The translations under genes and the position numbers were made by a program. This document shows positions 1 through 10,002 of a stretch of DNA of 34,627 bases, piece by piece. The notes under the pieces were generated by a model that was given only the letters and a program-made list of their open reading frames with translations, was not told where the DNA came from and made no database searches. This DNA is from Acidimicrobiia bacterium (GTDB lineage: Bacteria; Actinomycetota; Acidimicrobiia; Acidimicrobiales; SKKL01). Where the stretch lies: the NCBI GenBank assembly GCA_016649895.1, contig JAENWR010000029.1:1-34627 (forward strand). The letters run 5' to 3'. Within the stretch, counting starts at the first letter, position 1. Each line of letters begins with the position of its first letter.

Positions 1-1
1 C

Positions 2-91
2 GATGCGCTCCTCGACACACCCGGCTTCGCACACACCGCCGCCCACACCGTCACCACCCCCGACGCGCGTGAAACGACGCCCACACAGTGA
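2..91 (+). CDS. 3' end of an unidentified gene cut by the window edge
   Basis: An open frame enters from the left edge and stops at 89-91, giving a 29-residue Ala/Thr-rich tail. A GTG at 88-90 overlaps that stop (GTGA), as in translationally coupled operons, and opens a second frame that runs only to 150. The bases from about 126 on belong to the IS1634-type transposase remnant, so the second gene would have been interrupted there. The tail is too short to assign a family. The reading rests only on frame openness and the GTGA overlap, and chance is possible. Confidence 0.3.
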   Translation, partial: DALLDTPGFAHTAAHTVTTPDARETTPTQ

Positions 92-125
92 CCGAACCGG
101 CCGTTCTCCGCTCGCGTGAAAATAG

Positions 126-1115
126 TTCGGAGAAGACCTGCCCCAGATCGTGATCGGCATGGCCGTCACCCGCGAGGGGATCCCGGTGCGGGTGTGGACC
201 TTCCCCGGCAACACCTCCGACCAGGTGCTCATCCGCACCGTCAAAGACGACCTGTCGGACTGGAACCTCAACCGGGTGATCTGGGCGCTCGACCGCGGGT
301 TCACCTCGGCGGAGAACCGCCGCTACCTGCAGCGCGCCGGCGGGCACTACATCATGGGCGAGAAGCTGCGCGGCGACTCCGCCGAAGCCGCCGCCGCGCT
401 GTCCCGCCAAGGCCGCTACCACACCGTCGCCGGGAACCTGCGGGTCAAAGAGGTCCGCGTCGACGACGGCGCCGCCCGGGACCGCTTCGTCATCTGCCAC
501 AACCCCGACGCCGCCACCCGCGACGCCGCGGTGCGCGACCAGATCGTCGCCCGCCTCCAAGACCGCATCGGCGGCTCCGACACCCTCAGCGCCAGCAAAC
601 GGGCCGAGCTCGCCGGCCAACTCAAGACCAAGCCGGGCTTCGCCCGGTTCCTGCGCGCCACCCCCGGCGGGCTGCTGCGCGTCGACCGGGCCAAGGTGCG
701 CGCCGACGCCAACTTCGACGGCAAGTTCCTGCTGCGCACCAGCGACGAGAGCCTCACCGCCGCCGACATCGCCCAGGGCTACAAGGGCCTCTACGAAGCC
801 GAACGAGGCTGGCGCGACCTCAAGTCCACCATCGACCTGCGCCCCGTCTACCACCACCGCGAAGACCGCATCCGCGCCCACGTGCAGCTGCAGTGGCTCG
901 CCCTGCTGCTCCTACGCGTCGCCGAGACGACCGTGGGCGACACGTGGCGCAACATCCGCGACGAACTCGAACGTCTCCACCTCGTCACCCTCGCCACCAC
1001 CGAAGGCCAAGTCGCCCAACGCAGCGAGCTCACCCCCGGCCAACGCTCGATCCTGCGAGCGCTCGACCTGCCCGAGCCACCCCGCTTCTTCGACTTCGCC
1101 CCCGCCGTCGAGTAG
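126..1115 (+). pseudogene. IS1634-type (IS4 superfamily) transposase, 5'-truncated
   Basis: This is the C-terminal two thirds of a DDE transposase. The frame is open from just after a TAG at 123-125 and already reads DLPQIVIGMAVTREGIPVRVW, the conserved block that follows the first catalytic region in IS1634-type enzymes. The second Asp is visible in ALDRGF and the Glu-containing helix in YEAERGWRDLK, followed by the usual RIRAHV segment and a natural-looking end. The N-terminal domain and first catalytic Asp are missing, so the protein cannot be active. A GTG at 150 could start a 321-residue product, but that is an accident of truncation. Loss of the 5' part at about position 126 marks a rearrangement junction. 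Confidence 0.85.
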
Positions 1116-1235
1116 CCACCAGGCCCGGCCGGCCGCGTAGTAACACGACCCCCCAGCTCCGACGCGCCCAAAACCCCAGGTCAGGCACCCAATCCAGCAC
1201 TCCCGTGTGCCCACATTCTGCGGAAGTCAGGCGGC
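1116..1235 (+). mobile_element. Non-coding right end of the IS1634-type element
   Basis: About 120 bases separate the transposase stop from the first base of EAL-domain coding sequence. The last stretch, near 1219-1231, reads TGCGGAAGTCAGG. This may be the terminal part of the right inverted repeat, but the left end is deleted so the repeat cannot be paired inside this window. The boundary is inferred from where EAL coding resumes (about 1236). Confidence 0.4.
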
Positions 1236-1250
1236 AGGCCGCCGCTGAGC

Positions 1251-2210
1251 GTGGCCGTGAACCTTTCGGCCCACCAGCTCGAGTGGGCTGGACTCACCGA
1301 GTTCGTGAAGGCCACCCTGGCCGACAGCACGGGCCTCGACCCGAGGTTGCTGCATCTCGAGATCACCGAGAGCGTCTTGATGGACGACGTCGAGGCCAGC
1401 CGGGCGTCGCTCCAGGCCCTCAAGGCCCTCGGCATCACCCTCGTTGTCGACGACTTCGGCACCGGGTACTCGAGCCTCCTGTACTTGCGACGGTTCCCCG
1501 TCGACGCGTTGAAGATCGACTGCTCGTTTGTGGCCGGGCTGGGCCGCGACGCCGACGACTCCACCATCGTCGCCGCCGTTGTCAGCTTGGCCCGTGCCTT
1601 GGGGCTGGCCACGGTCGCCGAGGGCGTCGAGACCGCCGATCAGGCGGCACGCCTCGTGGAGTTGGGATGCGATCAGGCCCAGGGCTACCTGTGGAGCCCC
1701 GCCGTACCCGCCGACGAGCTCGACGACCTGCTCGACCGGACTCCGATCAGCCTGTCACCGGCCGGCGCCCGGGTGCTGATCGTCGACGACGAGCCCGTCG
1801 TCCGCGACCTCCTACGACTGGCGCTCGAGCTCGAAGGGGGCTTCACCGTGGTCGCCGAAGCCAGCGACGGCCGCGAGGGGATCGAACTGGCCCGCGAGCA
1901 CCAACCTGACCTCGTGCTGCTCGACCTGCTCATGCCGGACATGGGCGGGCTCGAGGCGGTCGCGCACATGGCCCGCGTCGCACCCAACGCCAAAGTCGTC
2001 GTGCTCACCGCCGTCGATCGCAGCAGCGTCGCGCCCGGCGCCATCGCCAACCTCGCCGGCTTCTACGACAAAACCTCCGACCTCAGCGCCGTCACGCAAG
2101 AACTCGCGATCCTCGTCGGCGTAACTCCGCTCACCCAGCCAACGCGAGCAGCAGACGCCAACGCGACCACGGAGCATGCCGACCTGTTGCCCCGGCATAC
2201 AAGGTCGTGA
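1251..2210 (+). pseudogene. EAL-domain phosphodiesterase fragment fused to a response-regulator receiver domain
   Basis: Residues 1-160 are the C-terminal two thirds of an EAL domain (cyclic-di-GMP phosphodiesterase): VNLSAHQL, EITES (38-41 region), DDFGTGYSSL (67-76), LKID (87-90), AEGVE (123-127) and QGYLWSP. The EAL signature itself and everything N-terminal are absent. The frame is open upstream into IS-derived sequence and reads PLSVAVNLSA across the join, so the gene was cut at about 1236. Residues 173-290 form a receiver domain with the acidic pair DDE (179-181), phospho-acceptor D225, T253 and K274. An EAL-REC order with a C-terminal receiver is less common than REC-EAL. The GTG at 1251 could start translation, but a catalytically competent EAL is impossible. 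Confidence 0.8.
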
Positions 2211-2511
2211 GCCGACTCCAGATAACGACGGGTCTGGTGCACGATCGCCAGCACAGAACGCGCGCTCGCGAAGGCCTCCGATGCTGGCTGCCCGATGCGC
2301 ACTATCGGCAGTCGAGCGCCAGTGCGCCACCTAACGCGCGTCCCGAATCGCCGACCACACCTCCTCCAACGCCGGGTCGTGGTCGACGCCTCCTGCGACC
2401 TACCGGGCCGGAGACCGCGCTGCGTGGTGGCGTTGATCGCGGCCCGTGCGCAGTTCGCACTGGCTATCGACACCGCCCGAAGCCGCCGTCGAACGAGGGC
2501 AACCGGCGGGG
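2211..2511. other. Convergent intergenic region
   Basis: About 300 bases lie between the stop of the EAL-REC gene and the stop of the minus-strand relaxase-helicase. A GTG on the minus strand at 2515 overlaps the relaxase stop (GTGA) and opens a 150-codon frame, but only its first ~40 codons look plausible and most of it lies antisense to the receiver domain. No convincing gene or terminator was seen. Confidence 0.4.
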
Positions 2512-5500
2512 TCACCAGCTGATCCCGTCGTCGAACGCGGTGAGCGTCAGTGTGTCATGGTCGACCCCTTCCCGCTCAAGCGTCCGTTCGGGATGGGCAC
2601 GGAGCTCGGCGTGGTCGACGGCCAGGCTCAACAGCATCCGTTCGGCGGCCTGTTCGGGGTCGTGTGCGGCGGTGCCGAGCGGGTCGGGGTGGGTGATGTC
2701 CCAGCGGTGGCGGTAGCCGGCGATGTCCCCGAGTAGCTGCGCGACATCGGCGTTCGGGGTGTCCTGATCGCCGGCGGTGAGTCGCGAGGCGAGGGTGACC
2801 AGCCACGGCTCCCGTTCGTTGGCGACACGCGCCAGGTGCTGGTTGCTGGCGCCGGTGAGAGCGTCGAGGACGCCGTTGAGGTCGGGTCCGGCGAGACCTC
2901 GGTCGATGGTGTCCACGATCTGGGCGTACTCGACGACATGGGGCCAGTGCTCCAGGATCCACTGGCGGCGTTCGCCTTGGGCGGCGAGCGCGTCGGTGAG
3001 GAGCTCGGCGAGGTCGTCGAACGGCAACGTGCCGCCCGTCTGCAGCTGATTGATGAGGCCACGGTGGTCGGCCGGCGCGGTGGCGAAGGTGGCGTCGAGG
3101 ACGTCGCGGCGGTCTTCGAGTTCGAGCCGTGACCGGATACGTGTCGGGGCGAGGGTCGGGCCTGGGGTGTGGGTGTCGAGCCAGACCCTCGCCTCGGCGA
3201 CCAGCCGGTTCCCGCGGTCCCAGGTCTCGGCGACCGTCGGGTCGACGGGTGCGGGGCCCATGGCACTGTGCGGGTCATCGATGTGGTGGCGGGTCCGGTG
3301 GCCGGCGAGGTGGCGGACGGTGTCGTCCCACACCTGGGCCGCGGCGGGGCGGGTGGGCCGGGTGCCGATCCGCTCGGTCAACCAGTCGGGTTGGGCGGCC
3401 GCGAGGCGGGCGGCGGCGCGGTCGATGGTGAGCCGGGTGGCGCGTTCGTAGACGTGCCGGTCGGCCGGTCCGACGCCGTGGTCGGCGAGCACGGCGTTCC
3501 AGCGTTCGATCCGTTCGCGGGCCGGGGCGACCGCCCGGTCCAGGGCCGCTTGTGTCTCCGGGTTGAGGTGCCGCGGCTGGAGATCGGCGTCGATGATCTG
3601 GACCTCGTCCCAGCGCATGTTCCGTTGCGCTTCGCGGCCGTCGGTGGCGACGAAGACCACCCGGACCGTCCCGGCGGCGTCATCGAGGGCGAGGATGGTG
3701 CCGATGTTGTTTCGGTCGAGGGCCTTGACGGTCTGGCCGACCGTGGCATGGGTCGCGGTGTGCACGGCGCGTTCGAGCCGGGGACCGGCGACGGTGGGGT
3801 CGATGCCGGCGGTCGTGGTGGCGCGCTGTTCGACCTGGCGGGCGTGACCGGCCCGGGCTTCCAGGGTGGCGAGGTCGTGGGCGGTGGCAGTGGTGGCGAT
3901 CAGGTCGGCGTGGGGGTCGCGGGTGAGCGCGAGGAGCTTGGCCCGTGAGGTGTTGAGCCGACGGTTGAGTTCGTCGTCGATTTCGGGTGCTTCGCCGGGC
4001 AGCGGGACGAGGCTGTCGTGACGGGAGAGCTCGGCGTCGAGGTCATCGAGCTCGGGGGCGGTGAGGACCAGCCAGTTCTCGTGTCGTCCTCGGGACAAGA
4101 CGAGGTAGGCGGCTTCGCGGTAGAGGCCGTCGGCGCCGACGGAGATCGCCAGGTCCCACGTCCCACCCTGGGCTCGGTGCGCGGTGAGCGCGTACCCGTG
4201 GTCCACGCCCCCGGCGTTTAGGTAGTCGACGCCGAGGGTGATCTCGGCTTGGTCGTGGTCGAGGCGCACCACCACCCCCGCGTCCGTCCCTGCGGTGAGG
4301 GTGGCGGTCTGGCCGTTGAGCACCGACGCTCGTGCCCCGGCGGTGGTGGACGCGGTGTAGTCGTTGATGCGCAGCACGACCCGTTCACCGATCGCGAGGT
4401 CTCGTCCCGCCCACGTGCCGACCGTCTCGCCGAGCAGCCCCCGGTCCCCGAGGGCGTGGCGGACGGTGCGGTTGAGGGCGTTCACGGTGTCGTTGGTCCC
4501 GGCGATCAGCACCGGCGCCATCCCGGCGCCGTGGGCGTCGAACCAGCGTTCCACCGCAGCGGCGAGCATCGCTGGGCGGTCCTCGGCGACCACGACCCGG
4601 CCGTGGGTCCGGTAGGCGGCGACCGCCGTCGCGACGTGTCCGTCGCGCAGCTCGACCAGGGCGTCGCGTTCCCACCGGTGGTGCTGGCGGCGGTTCACGG
4701 TGAGCTCGGCGACCGTCACCCGCTGGTCGACGGCGAGGGCGGCGAACCCGCCGCCGGCGGTCACCTCGGGGAGCTGGCGATGGTCCCCGACCAACAGCAC
4801 CCGCCCACCGGCGCCGACGGTGCGCGTGACCACGGTTTCGAGGTCGCGGATGCCGGCCATCGCCGCTTCGTCGACGACCAGGAGCGTGCGGGCGTCGGGC
4901 AGGTCGAACCCGCGGGACCACGAGCCCAGCAGCCGGTGGATCGTCGACGACGCGATGTGGGCCCCTTCTGAGAGTTCGTGGGCGGCGCGGGCCGAGGGTG
5001 CTGCCCCCTGGACGCGGTATCCGGCGGTCTCGTAGACGGCGCGGATCGTGTCGAGGGTGTAGGTCTTGCCTGTCCCGGCCGGGCCCACCAGCACGGCCAC
5101 CCCGTCGGTGGTCCCGGTGAGCGCGCGCACCGCGGCGGCCTGGTCCGAGCCGAGCGTCGGGGTCGCGCCGATCACCGGGTCGACGACGCTGGGCGGGAGC
5201 GGTGCCCTCGTTGCGCGGGCGGTGTCCGCGGTGTGGAGGAAGCGGCGCTCGACCGCGAGTAGCTCGGTGGAGGTCCACCGGTCGCCGTCATCGCCGACCG
5301 GGATCACCACGGGCGAGGCCATGACCCGGGCGACGACACCGCGACGGCCTGCACGAGCTGGGGACGGGTGAACGTCGAGTCGGTCTCCGTCAACCCCCGG
5401 CACAGATGCGCAACCCATTCCTCGGGGTCGACTACCCGGTCGACCACGATCGGTCCGGCCGGGGTCTCGACGTGTTCGGGGAGCCGCCACACCTCCGCGA

Positions 5501-6197
5501 CATCCGGTACCCGGCCGTCACCTGCGGTGGCGATGAGGGCTTCGGCGGCGTCGGGTCCCCAGCCGGCGTCGAGGGCCTCGGCCTTCCAGGCGGTGTCGAA
5601 GCGTTCGTGTTCCACTTCGGGCTTGTTGCGCCTCGTGGCGAGTACGGCTTCCTGGCGGCCGGCCGGGTTGTCGGGGGTGCCGGTTGCTTCCAGCCAGTCC
5701 TCGATCTCGCGGGATCGCTTGGAGAACCGGTCGCAGAGCGCGTGGGGGACCCCGGCGATCTCGGGGACGTGGCGGCCGGGCCGCCACTCGAGCCCCAGCC
5801 GCTGGGTGAGCTCGGCCCGAAGGACGGTCTGGAACACCTCGCCCGCGGCGCGTACCGCGCGGTAGAGATCGGGGTGCACGAACGCCGACCACCGCCCGTC
5901 GGGACCTTCGACGAGGTTGGCGACCAGGGTGTGCCAGTGCAGCAGCGGGTCACCGGCCCGGCTGGTGCGATGCCGGAACGTCGCCGCCACGACACCCTGG
6001 CCGGGCAGGGTCCGGATCCGCGCCGCGGCCGCGGCGTCGGGGTCTCGGGCGGCAAGGTCGGTGAGGAACGCCTCGTTGCCCGTACCCCGACGGACATTCA
6101 CCGCTTCGCTCGAGCCATCCCAGCGCTTCGCGGACCGCGGTCTCGCCAGCGTCGATGATCGCGCCCTGCACCCTCGGGTCATCCGACACGGCGTACC
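2512..6197 (-). pseudogene. MobF-family relaxase-helicase (TrwC/TraA type), truncated and frameshifted
   Basis: This would be the conjugative relaxase that nicks and unwinds transferred DNA. Reading leftwards from about 6195, SDDPRVQGAIIDAGETAV is the end of the N-terminal relaxase block, and HRTSRAGDPLLHWHTLVANL (5931-5972) carries the metal-binding His cluster. The helicase half has Walker A GPAGTGKT (5062-5085), Walker B LLVVDEAAM and the VGDHRQLPEV motif, then a long C-terminal region to the stop at 2512. The N-terminus with the catalytic tyrosines is gone. Two frame changes break the rest: one near 6116, where GWLER would join EAVNVRRGTG if two bases (CG in GCGCGAA) were restored, and one near 5340, where QAVA meets VVARVMASP with some residues apparently missing. 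It is a dead remnant of an integrative conjugative element or plasmid. Confidence 0.85.
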
Positions 6198-6709
6198 TGC
6201 TGCTCCTCGCGGTCCCCGACGACGAACAGCTGTGGGACTTCGATGCCCGGTACGAGCTCACGACCTTTCCGTGTGAGCTGCTCTGGGGCCCGGGAGACGG
6301 CGCTGATGCGTTCGCGTGGTGGCAGTCGACAACCGTGGCAGGTGACTCCGTCGACTACCTCGATCGGCTCTTCGCCGTCCGCGTCGATGGCGGCAAGACC
6401 TACCTGCCCCAACGACCGGACGCGGTCGCCGGTCTGCGGTCAGACCGACGCGGTGGCGTCTGGCACCTCGTCCGCTCCGACTTCCCGCTCGATGCCTTCG
6501 CTCACGTGCGACACCCACCGCGCGAGTCATGCAGCTCCGCCGACGAGCCGTCCCGTGCGTGCCCAGTCGAGGATGTTGCGGTCGGAACCTGGTCGGAGAT
6601 CCGGGAGCTCGTTCGGGAGCAAGGCGGCTCTACCTCCTCGGGCTACAGGTACACAGATGCGCATGTCCCCCGATCGTTTCCATTGGCAGCGGACGTGGGC
6701 TGCGATTGA
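6197..6709 (+). CDS. Fragment of an unidentified gene
   Basis: Immediately right of the broken relaxase 5' end the plus strand shows a coding-like frame without a start of its own; the formal frame begins at 6155 inside relaxase sequence. It reads PDDEQLWDFDARYELTTF and continues with aromatic-rich, acidic sequence (WWQSTTVAGDSVDYLDRLFA) and a GC-rich third position to about 6520, after which the composition looks random. It seems to be a soluble protein lacking its N-terminus and probably its C-terminus. I do not recognise the family. It could be a remnant of the gene into which the relaxase-bearing element recombined. Confidence 0.35.
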   Translation: MLLLAVPDDEQLWDFDARYELTTFPCELLWGPGDGADAFAWWQSTTVAGDSVDYLDRLFAVRVDGGKTYLPQRPDAVAGLRSDRRGGVWHLVRSDFPLDAFAHVRHPPRESCSSADEPSRACPVEDVAVGTWSEIRELVREQGGSTSSGYRYTDAHVPRSFPLAADVGCD

Positions 6710-6788
6710 GACGCCCAGCAAGCGTCGCCCGACCTTCTCGACCTCGTCGCCGGCACGGCCCTGATCGTGATGGTGGCGACGCGCGGTC

Positions 6789-7664
6789 CTACACCTGCAG
6801 CGACGGCAAGGCGTCGGTGAGTTGTTTCAGCTCCCACCGATCCCCCGGATTGCATCGCGCCGCTCTCGCCTCCACCTCGTCCAGGTCGGCCACGAACGCG
6901 TACCGATCCCGCACCGCGGCGAGCCACCGGCTCGGCTCGACTGGCTGGGTAAGAAGGCCGATGTCTTCCGACGGCAGCCTGTCGGCATCGAAGTCCTCGA
7001 CGATCGCCGCGGGGTCGAACGGTGCTGGTCCGAGGCCGTCGTCGACGACGTCGTGCCACACCTTGAGGACGAGGACCCGGCGCACGAGCGCCTCGTTCAG
7101 CACGCCTTGGCCGAACCAGTACAGGTCATAGAGATCGCGGACTTTCCGTCGCCTCCGCCACGCCGCGAGCTTCTCAGCCAGCGCCTCCTCCAAAGCTGGG
7201 GCGGGTAGCGCGGGCATCTCGAACTCGTAGCCCCGGTGGACGGGCAAGCTGATCGGCTCCAGCGGGTCGCACGGCAGCCAGAGTGGGCGCGGTGTGACCT
7301 CGATCCTCGCCGGGATATCGGGGCGCCCGAGCGGCGTGTCGATGTCCAGCGTGCCCCGAAGGGCGCTTCGATTGGTCACGGCGAAGGTGACGCCCTCGAT
7401 GGTGGCGCCGTCGAGCGTGTCGATCACCAGCTCTCCGGTGTCGACGTCCGGCGCCGCGAAATCGAGATCGGTCGAGAAGCGTCCGGCGTTGCCGGCGCGG
7501 AACTTGCGGAGGGACGTTCCTCCTTTCAGGACAACGCCAAGGTCGAAGACCTCCTGTTGGTGCAGGTACTGCAACGCGTAGTCCTGCGCCACGTCCAGCA
7601 GCGCGGGTCCCGTCATCCCACGCCGTCCCATGTGGTGTCGAGCGAGGTAGCCCTCGGTGATCAT
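6789..7664 (-). CDS. abiEii: AbiEii nucleotidyltransferase toxin (type IV toxin-antitoxin)
   Basis: This is the toxin of an AbiE-type abortive-infection pair, a DNA polymerase beta-like nucleotidyltransferase. The 291-residue product has VLKGGTSLRKF (residues 45-55) and RFSTDLDFA (62-70), the glycine-rich and D-x-D metal-binding motifs of the AbiEii/AbiGii family, plus the later EEALAEKLAAWRRRRKVRDLYDLYWF block with its conserved Lys and DLYDLY. The frame is open further upstream, but the ATG at 7662-7664 overlaps the AbiEi stop as ATGA, typical of this operon, and gives the expected N-terminus. Family members bind GTP or other NTPs, and the antitoxin acts without direct protein contact (type IV). 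No damage is visible. Confidence 0.92.
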   Translation of the reverse strand: MITEGYLARHHMGRRGMTGPALLDVAQDYALQYLHQQEVFDLGVVLKGGTSLRKFRAGNAGRFSTDLDFAAPDVDTGELVIDTLDGATIEGVTFAVTNRSALRGTLDIDTPLGRPDIPARIEVTPRPLWLPCDPLEPISLPVHRGYEFEMPALPAPALEEALAEKLAAWRRRRKVRDLYDLYWFGQGVLNEALVRRVLVLKVWHDVVDDGLGPAPFDPAAIVEDFDADRLPSEDIGLLTQPVEPSRWLAAVRDRYAFVADLDEVEARAARCNPGDRWELKQLTDALPSLQV

Positions 7665-8458
7665 CGGGACGCCAACAGCGAGTCGTAGAGCTTCCAGTGC
7701 TTCACCCAGCGGCCGCGGGGCTGTCGTGGGCCGAGGAACGTGACCGGGAGCTGCTCGGGGAGCAGCGGCCTGAGGGCCTCCACGATGTCGTGCCGGCCGG
7801 ACCACTCGGCGAAGTAGCCGAGCCGTGTAAGGGTCGCCGTGCCGCGCCCGGTGGCCTCTGCGACAACATCGGCGGGGGTTGTCGCCCGTAGGGTCTCGGG
7901 CAACCAGTCATCGGCGTTCCCCCAGTTGTCCTGGCACTCCGGGCGGTTGGCTGCTGCGACGACGATCGTGGCCGGTTGCCACACCGGAAGGCCGTCCTTG
8001 CGTACGAGCGGCAGGCGCCAGTCGTAGCTGACGGATCTCGCGTCATTGAGCGAACGCGGGGGGCGCCAACCGTGCTGGTGGGCAAAGGTCTGCCGACTCG
8101 GCTGGTGGCTGCTGAATCCCCACTCCCAGACCGCCGAGGCAAAGGCGACCGCCACGGGAGCATCCGGCTTCCGAGCGAGCAGGGCACGGAGCTCGATCCA
8201 GGGATCGCCAGAAGGGTGTCGTCCGGCCCGCGAAGCGGGTACGAACTCCCAAGCGTCCCGGGTGCGCAATGGAGCGAGCCACCCCTCTCTCACGAGGCGT
8301 TCGACGGCGGCCGTGTTGGTCAGGTGGGAGCCCGCTGCTGCGATCACCTCGGCCACAAGGCTCCCGGTGACGACCTTCGGTTGGCGAAGCTCCAACTCTT
8401 GGAGCAAGCCGGCCAAGCTGGAGGGCACGCGGCGAGTTCTCACTGATACGCGTTCCAC
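7661..8458 (-). CDS. abiEi: AbiEi-type antitoxin and autorepressor
   Basis: The 265-residue product is the first gene of the AbiE operon, four bases of overlap ahead of AbiEii. The N-terminal ~80 residues form a winged-helix-like segment (VVTGSLVAEVIAAAGSH, then NTAAVERLVREGWLAPLR), followed by the C-terminal antitoxin domain (WELRALLARKP-like segment, FASAVWEWGFSSHQP, LTRLGYFAEWSGRHDIVEAL). Known AbiEi proteins bind inverted repeats in their own promoter and counteract AbiEii. The GTG at 8458 is the longest in-frame start and has a GGAG only 2 bases away. An internal GTG at 8443 is possible, so the start is uncertain by about five codons. Confidence 0.88.
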   Translation of the reverse strand: MERVSVRTRRVPSSLAGLLQELELRQPKVVTGSLVAEVIAAAGSHLTNTAAVERLVREGWLAPLRTRDAWEFVPASRAGRHPSGDPWIELRALLARKPDAPVAVAFASAVWEWGFSSHQPSRQTFAHQHGWRPPRSLNDARSVSYDWRLPLVRKDGLPVWQPATIVVAAANRPECQDNWGNADDWLPETLRATTPADVVAEATGRGTATLTRLGYFAEWSGRHDIVEALRPLLPEQLPVTFLGPRQPRGRWVKHWKLYDSLLASR

Positions 8459-8775
8459 GTCTCCATGCTACGTGATACGTGGGTCTCTGACAACGATAGT
8501 GGGTTTTCAGTCGCTCGCGGTCTGCGTATCTGAGATGCACAATACGCGTGCAGGTGACAACACTCTCAACGCGACCCGTGGGCTCGACGCGGCCCATGCA
8601 GGTCGCAGTACTTCCCTCCCTCGGAACAGCGGACCCGCAGGTGGCGACAGCATCGGACTGCACATCTCGTGCAGCTGTAACGCCAGTCGAAGAGCGGGGT
8701 GGGACGGAGGTAGACGGTGAGAGCCAGCAAAGGGTCGGCTCCAACACCGGGAACTTCATCGCGGAGGTGATTCGC
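8459..8775. promoter_or_regulatory. Divergent intergenic region between abiE and the excisionase-like gene
   Basis: This 317-base stretch must carry the abiE promoter (leftward) and the promoter of the HTH gene (rightward). Near the AbiEi start there are repeated TACGTG units (8469-8481) and related GATACG/ATACGCG words at 8445 and 8541. These are candidates for AbiEi operator half-sites, but no clean long palindrome was found. A METWNAYQ frame starts at 8466 on the minus strand and is probably fortuitous. No gene was recognised. Confidence 0.35.
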
Positions 8776-9000
8776 GTGCAGACGAGACAACCTCAGCGAA
8801 CGCTCATCGACTTGCCGATGGCCGCCGATCGGCTCGGGGTGAATGCGCGGTACGTGCGACGGCTTGTCGCCGAACGACGCATCCCGTACATCAAGCTTGG
8901 GCACCTGCTCCGATTCGACCCTGACGAAGTCGATGCTTGGTTGGATCGAGCGAGGGTGAGCGAACTCGGGCCCGGTGGGGCGTCGCTCGGTCGCCCATAG
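8776..9000 (+). CDS. Excisionase-like helix-turn-helix protein
   Basis: The 74-residue product belongs to the HTH_17/excisionase (MerR-like winged helix) group. LPMAADRLGVNARYVRRLV is the helix-turn-helix, and RIPYIKLGHLLRFDPDEVDAWL is the wing and the W-L tail typical of Xis proteins. The frame is open back to 8548, but the GTG at 8776 has a clear GGAGG at 8763-8767 with an 8-base spacer, and the upstream residues are not family-like. It lies tail-to-tail with a tyrosine integrase 9 bases away, so it is probably the recombination directionality factor of the same element. A transcriptional regulator role cannot be excluded. Confidence 0.82.
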   Translation: MQTRQPQRTLIDLPMAADRLGVNARYVRRLVAERRIPYIKLGHLLRFDPDEVDAWLDRARVSELGPGGASLGRP

Positions 9001-9009
9001 TCGGCTGCA

Positions 9010-10002
9010 TCACGCCTCGCCGGTCGGCGATGACTCTGCCGAGGTCCCGCCAAGGAGGAGCGACTCGATGCGTGTGTTCCCGATGTGCTCCTCGTCGTCG
9101 AGCGCGCCCACGTAGTTGGACACGAGCGTCTCGACGCTGTGGCCGAGTCGCCGTGCTGTCTCGGCAAGGGGGACCCCAGCGCGCAGCCACGTCGTAGCGG
9201 CAGCGTGCCGGCAGTCGTATACCCGCAGGGGCTCCTGGCCGACAGCGGCCAACGCCCGATGCCATGCACGGCCCCAGTTCGACGCGGACGGCCGCTTGCC
9301 GCCACGGGTTCGGAAGAGCAGGTCGTCCGCCGAGTCGAACCCGTTCTCCTCGATCCACTGTCGAAAGATCGTGACCAGCACCGGCGGGATGGGCACCGTA
9401 CGCGGCCCGGTCTTCGGCTCACCGGGCTCGTCGAAGGAGATGTCGGCCTCGGTCACGTTGATCCGTCCCCAGCCATCCAACGGCAGGACGAGTGCGCGCA
9501 CGCGCAGCATCACGACCTCCGATGGTCGGAGACCGGCGTAATACGCCACGGCCGTCATCACCCGGTAGGTCCTGCTTCCCGGCTGATGGGTCGTGATGGC
9601 GTCGATGGCCAAGGCCATCGTCTCCGGGCCTGGCAGGCTCCGAACGTCAACGCCACGCCTCCGTCGCGCGACCTTGCGACGTGCCCGCTGTTGCGAGCGT
9701 GGAGGCCATGGGTCATCGACGATCGCCCCGATCGCGACGGCCGCCTCGACGCAGGCTCGGGAGACGATCCGGGGTGCTTGCCACGATTCGGGTTCGCCGG
9801 TCGCCTCGTCGAACCGTTCGCCGGCGTGCACCGCCTGCAGGAGCAGCACCCGGTAGCGCTCCGCCTCAGCTTTCGTGCGGAACGACTTGCTCCGCTGTCG
9901 GCCCTCGATCGAACGCCGCACGATCCACGGCAGCTTGGCCTGCGCCATCGAGCGCCTGTCCTGGACGCCGAAAACCTTGACCTCTTGGATGGGTCTTCCC
10001 AT
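9010..10002 (-). CDS. Tyrosine-type site-specific integrase
   Basis: The 330-residue product has an N-terminal AP2-like arm (KLPWIVRRSIEGRQRSKSFRTKAEAERY), a core-binding region, and a catalytic domain with Arg in YAGLRPSEV, R of YDCRHAAATTW, His in LGHSVETLVSNY and the Tyr nucleophile in SNYVGAL. The first His of the usual HxxR box is replaced by Tyr (YDCR), a variant seen in other actinobacterial integrases. The ATG at 10002 has GGGAGG about 10 bases upstream. A CTCGCC-CGT-GGCGAG hairpin lies at 10026-10040 in its 5' leader. It sits between the excisionase-like gene and tRNA-Arg, so the element probably used that tRNA as attB. No second copy of the tRNA 3' end was found in this window. Confidence 0.93.
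   Translation of the reverse strand: MGRPIQEVKVFGVQDRRSMAQAKLPWIVRRSIEGRQRSKSFRTKAEAERYRVLLLQAVHAGERFDEATGEPESWQAPRIVSRACVEAAVAIGAIVDDPWPPRSQQRARRKVARRRRGVDVRSLPGPETMALAIDAITTHQPGSRTYRVMTAVAYYAGLRPSEVVMLRVRALVLPLDGWGRINVTEADISFDEPGEPKTGPRTVPIPPVLVTIFRQWIEENGFDSADDLLFRTRGGKRPSASNWGRAWHRALAAVGQEPLRVYDCRHAAATTWLRAGVPLAETARRLGHSVETLVSNYVGALDDEEHIGNTRIESLLLGGTSAESSPTGEA

Noticed and set aside
116-1909. A 597-codon plus-strand open frame rich in Arg and Pro
   Set aside because: It is the off-frame shadow of the transposase and EAL-REC genes; high GC opens long frames without stops, and no motif is present.
3169-5262. Long plus-strand frames opposite the relaxase-helicase
   Set aside because: They are antisense shadows with Gly/Val/Arg-rich sequence, while the minus strand has clear helicase motifs.
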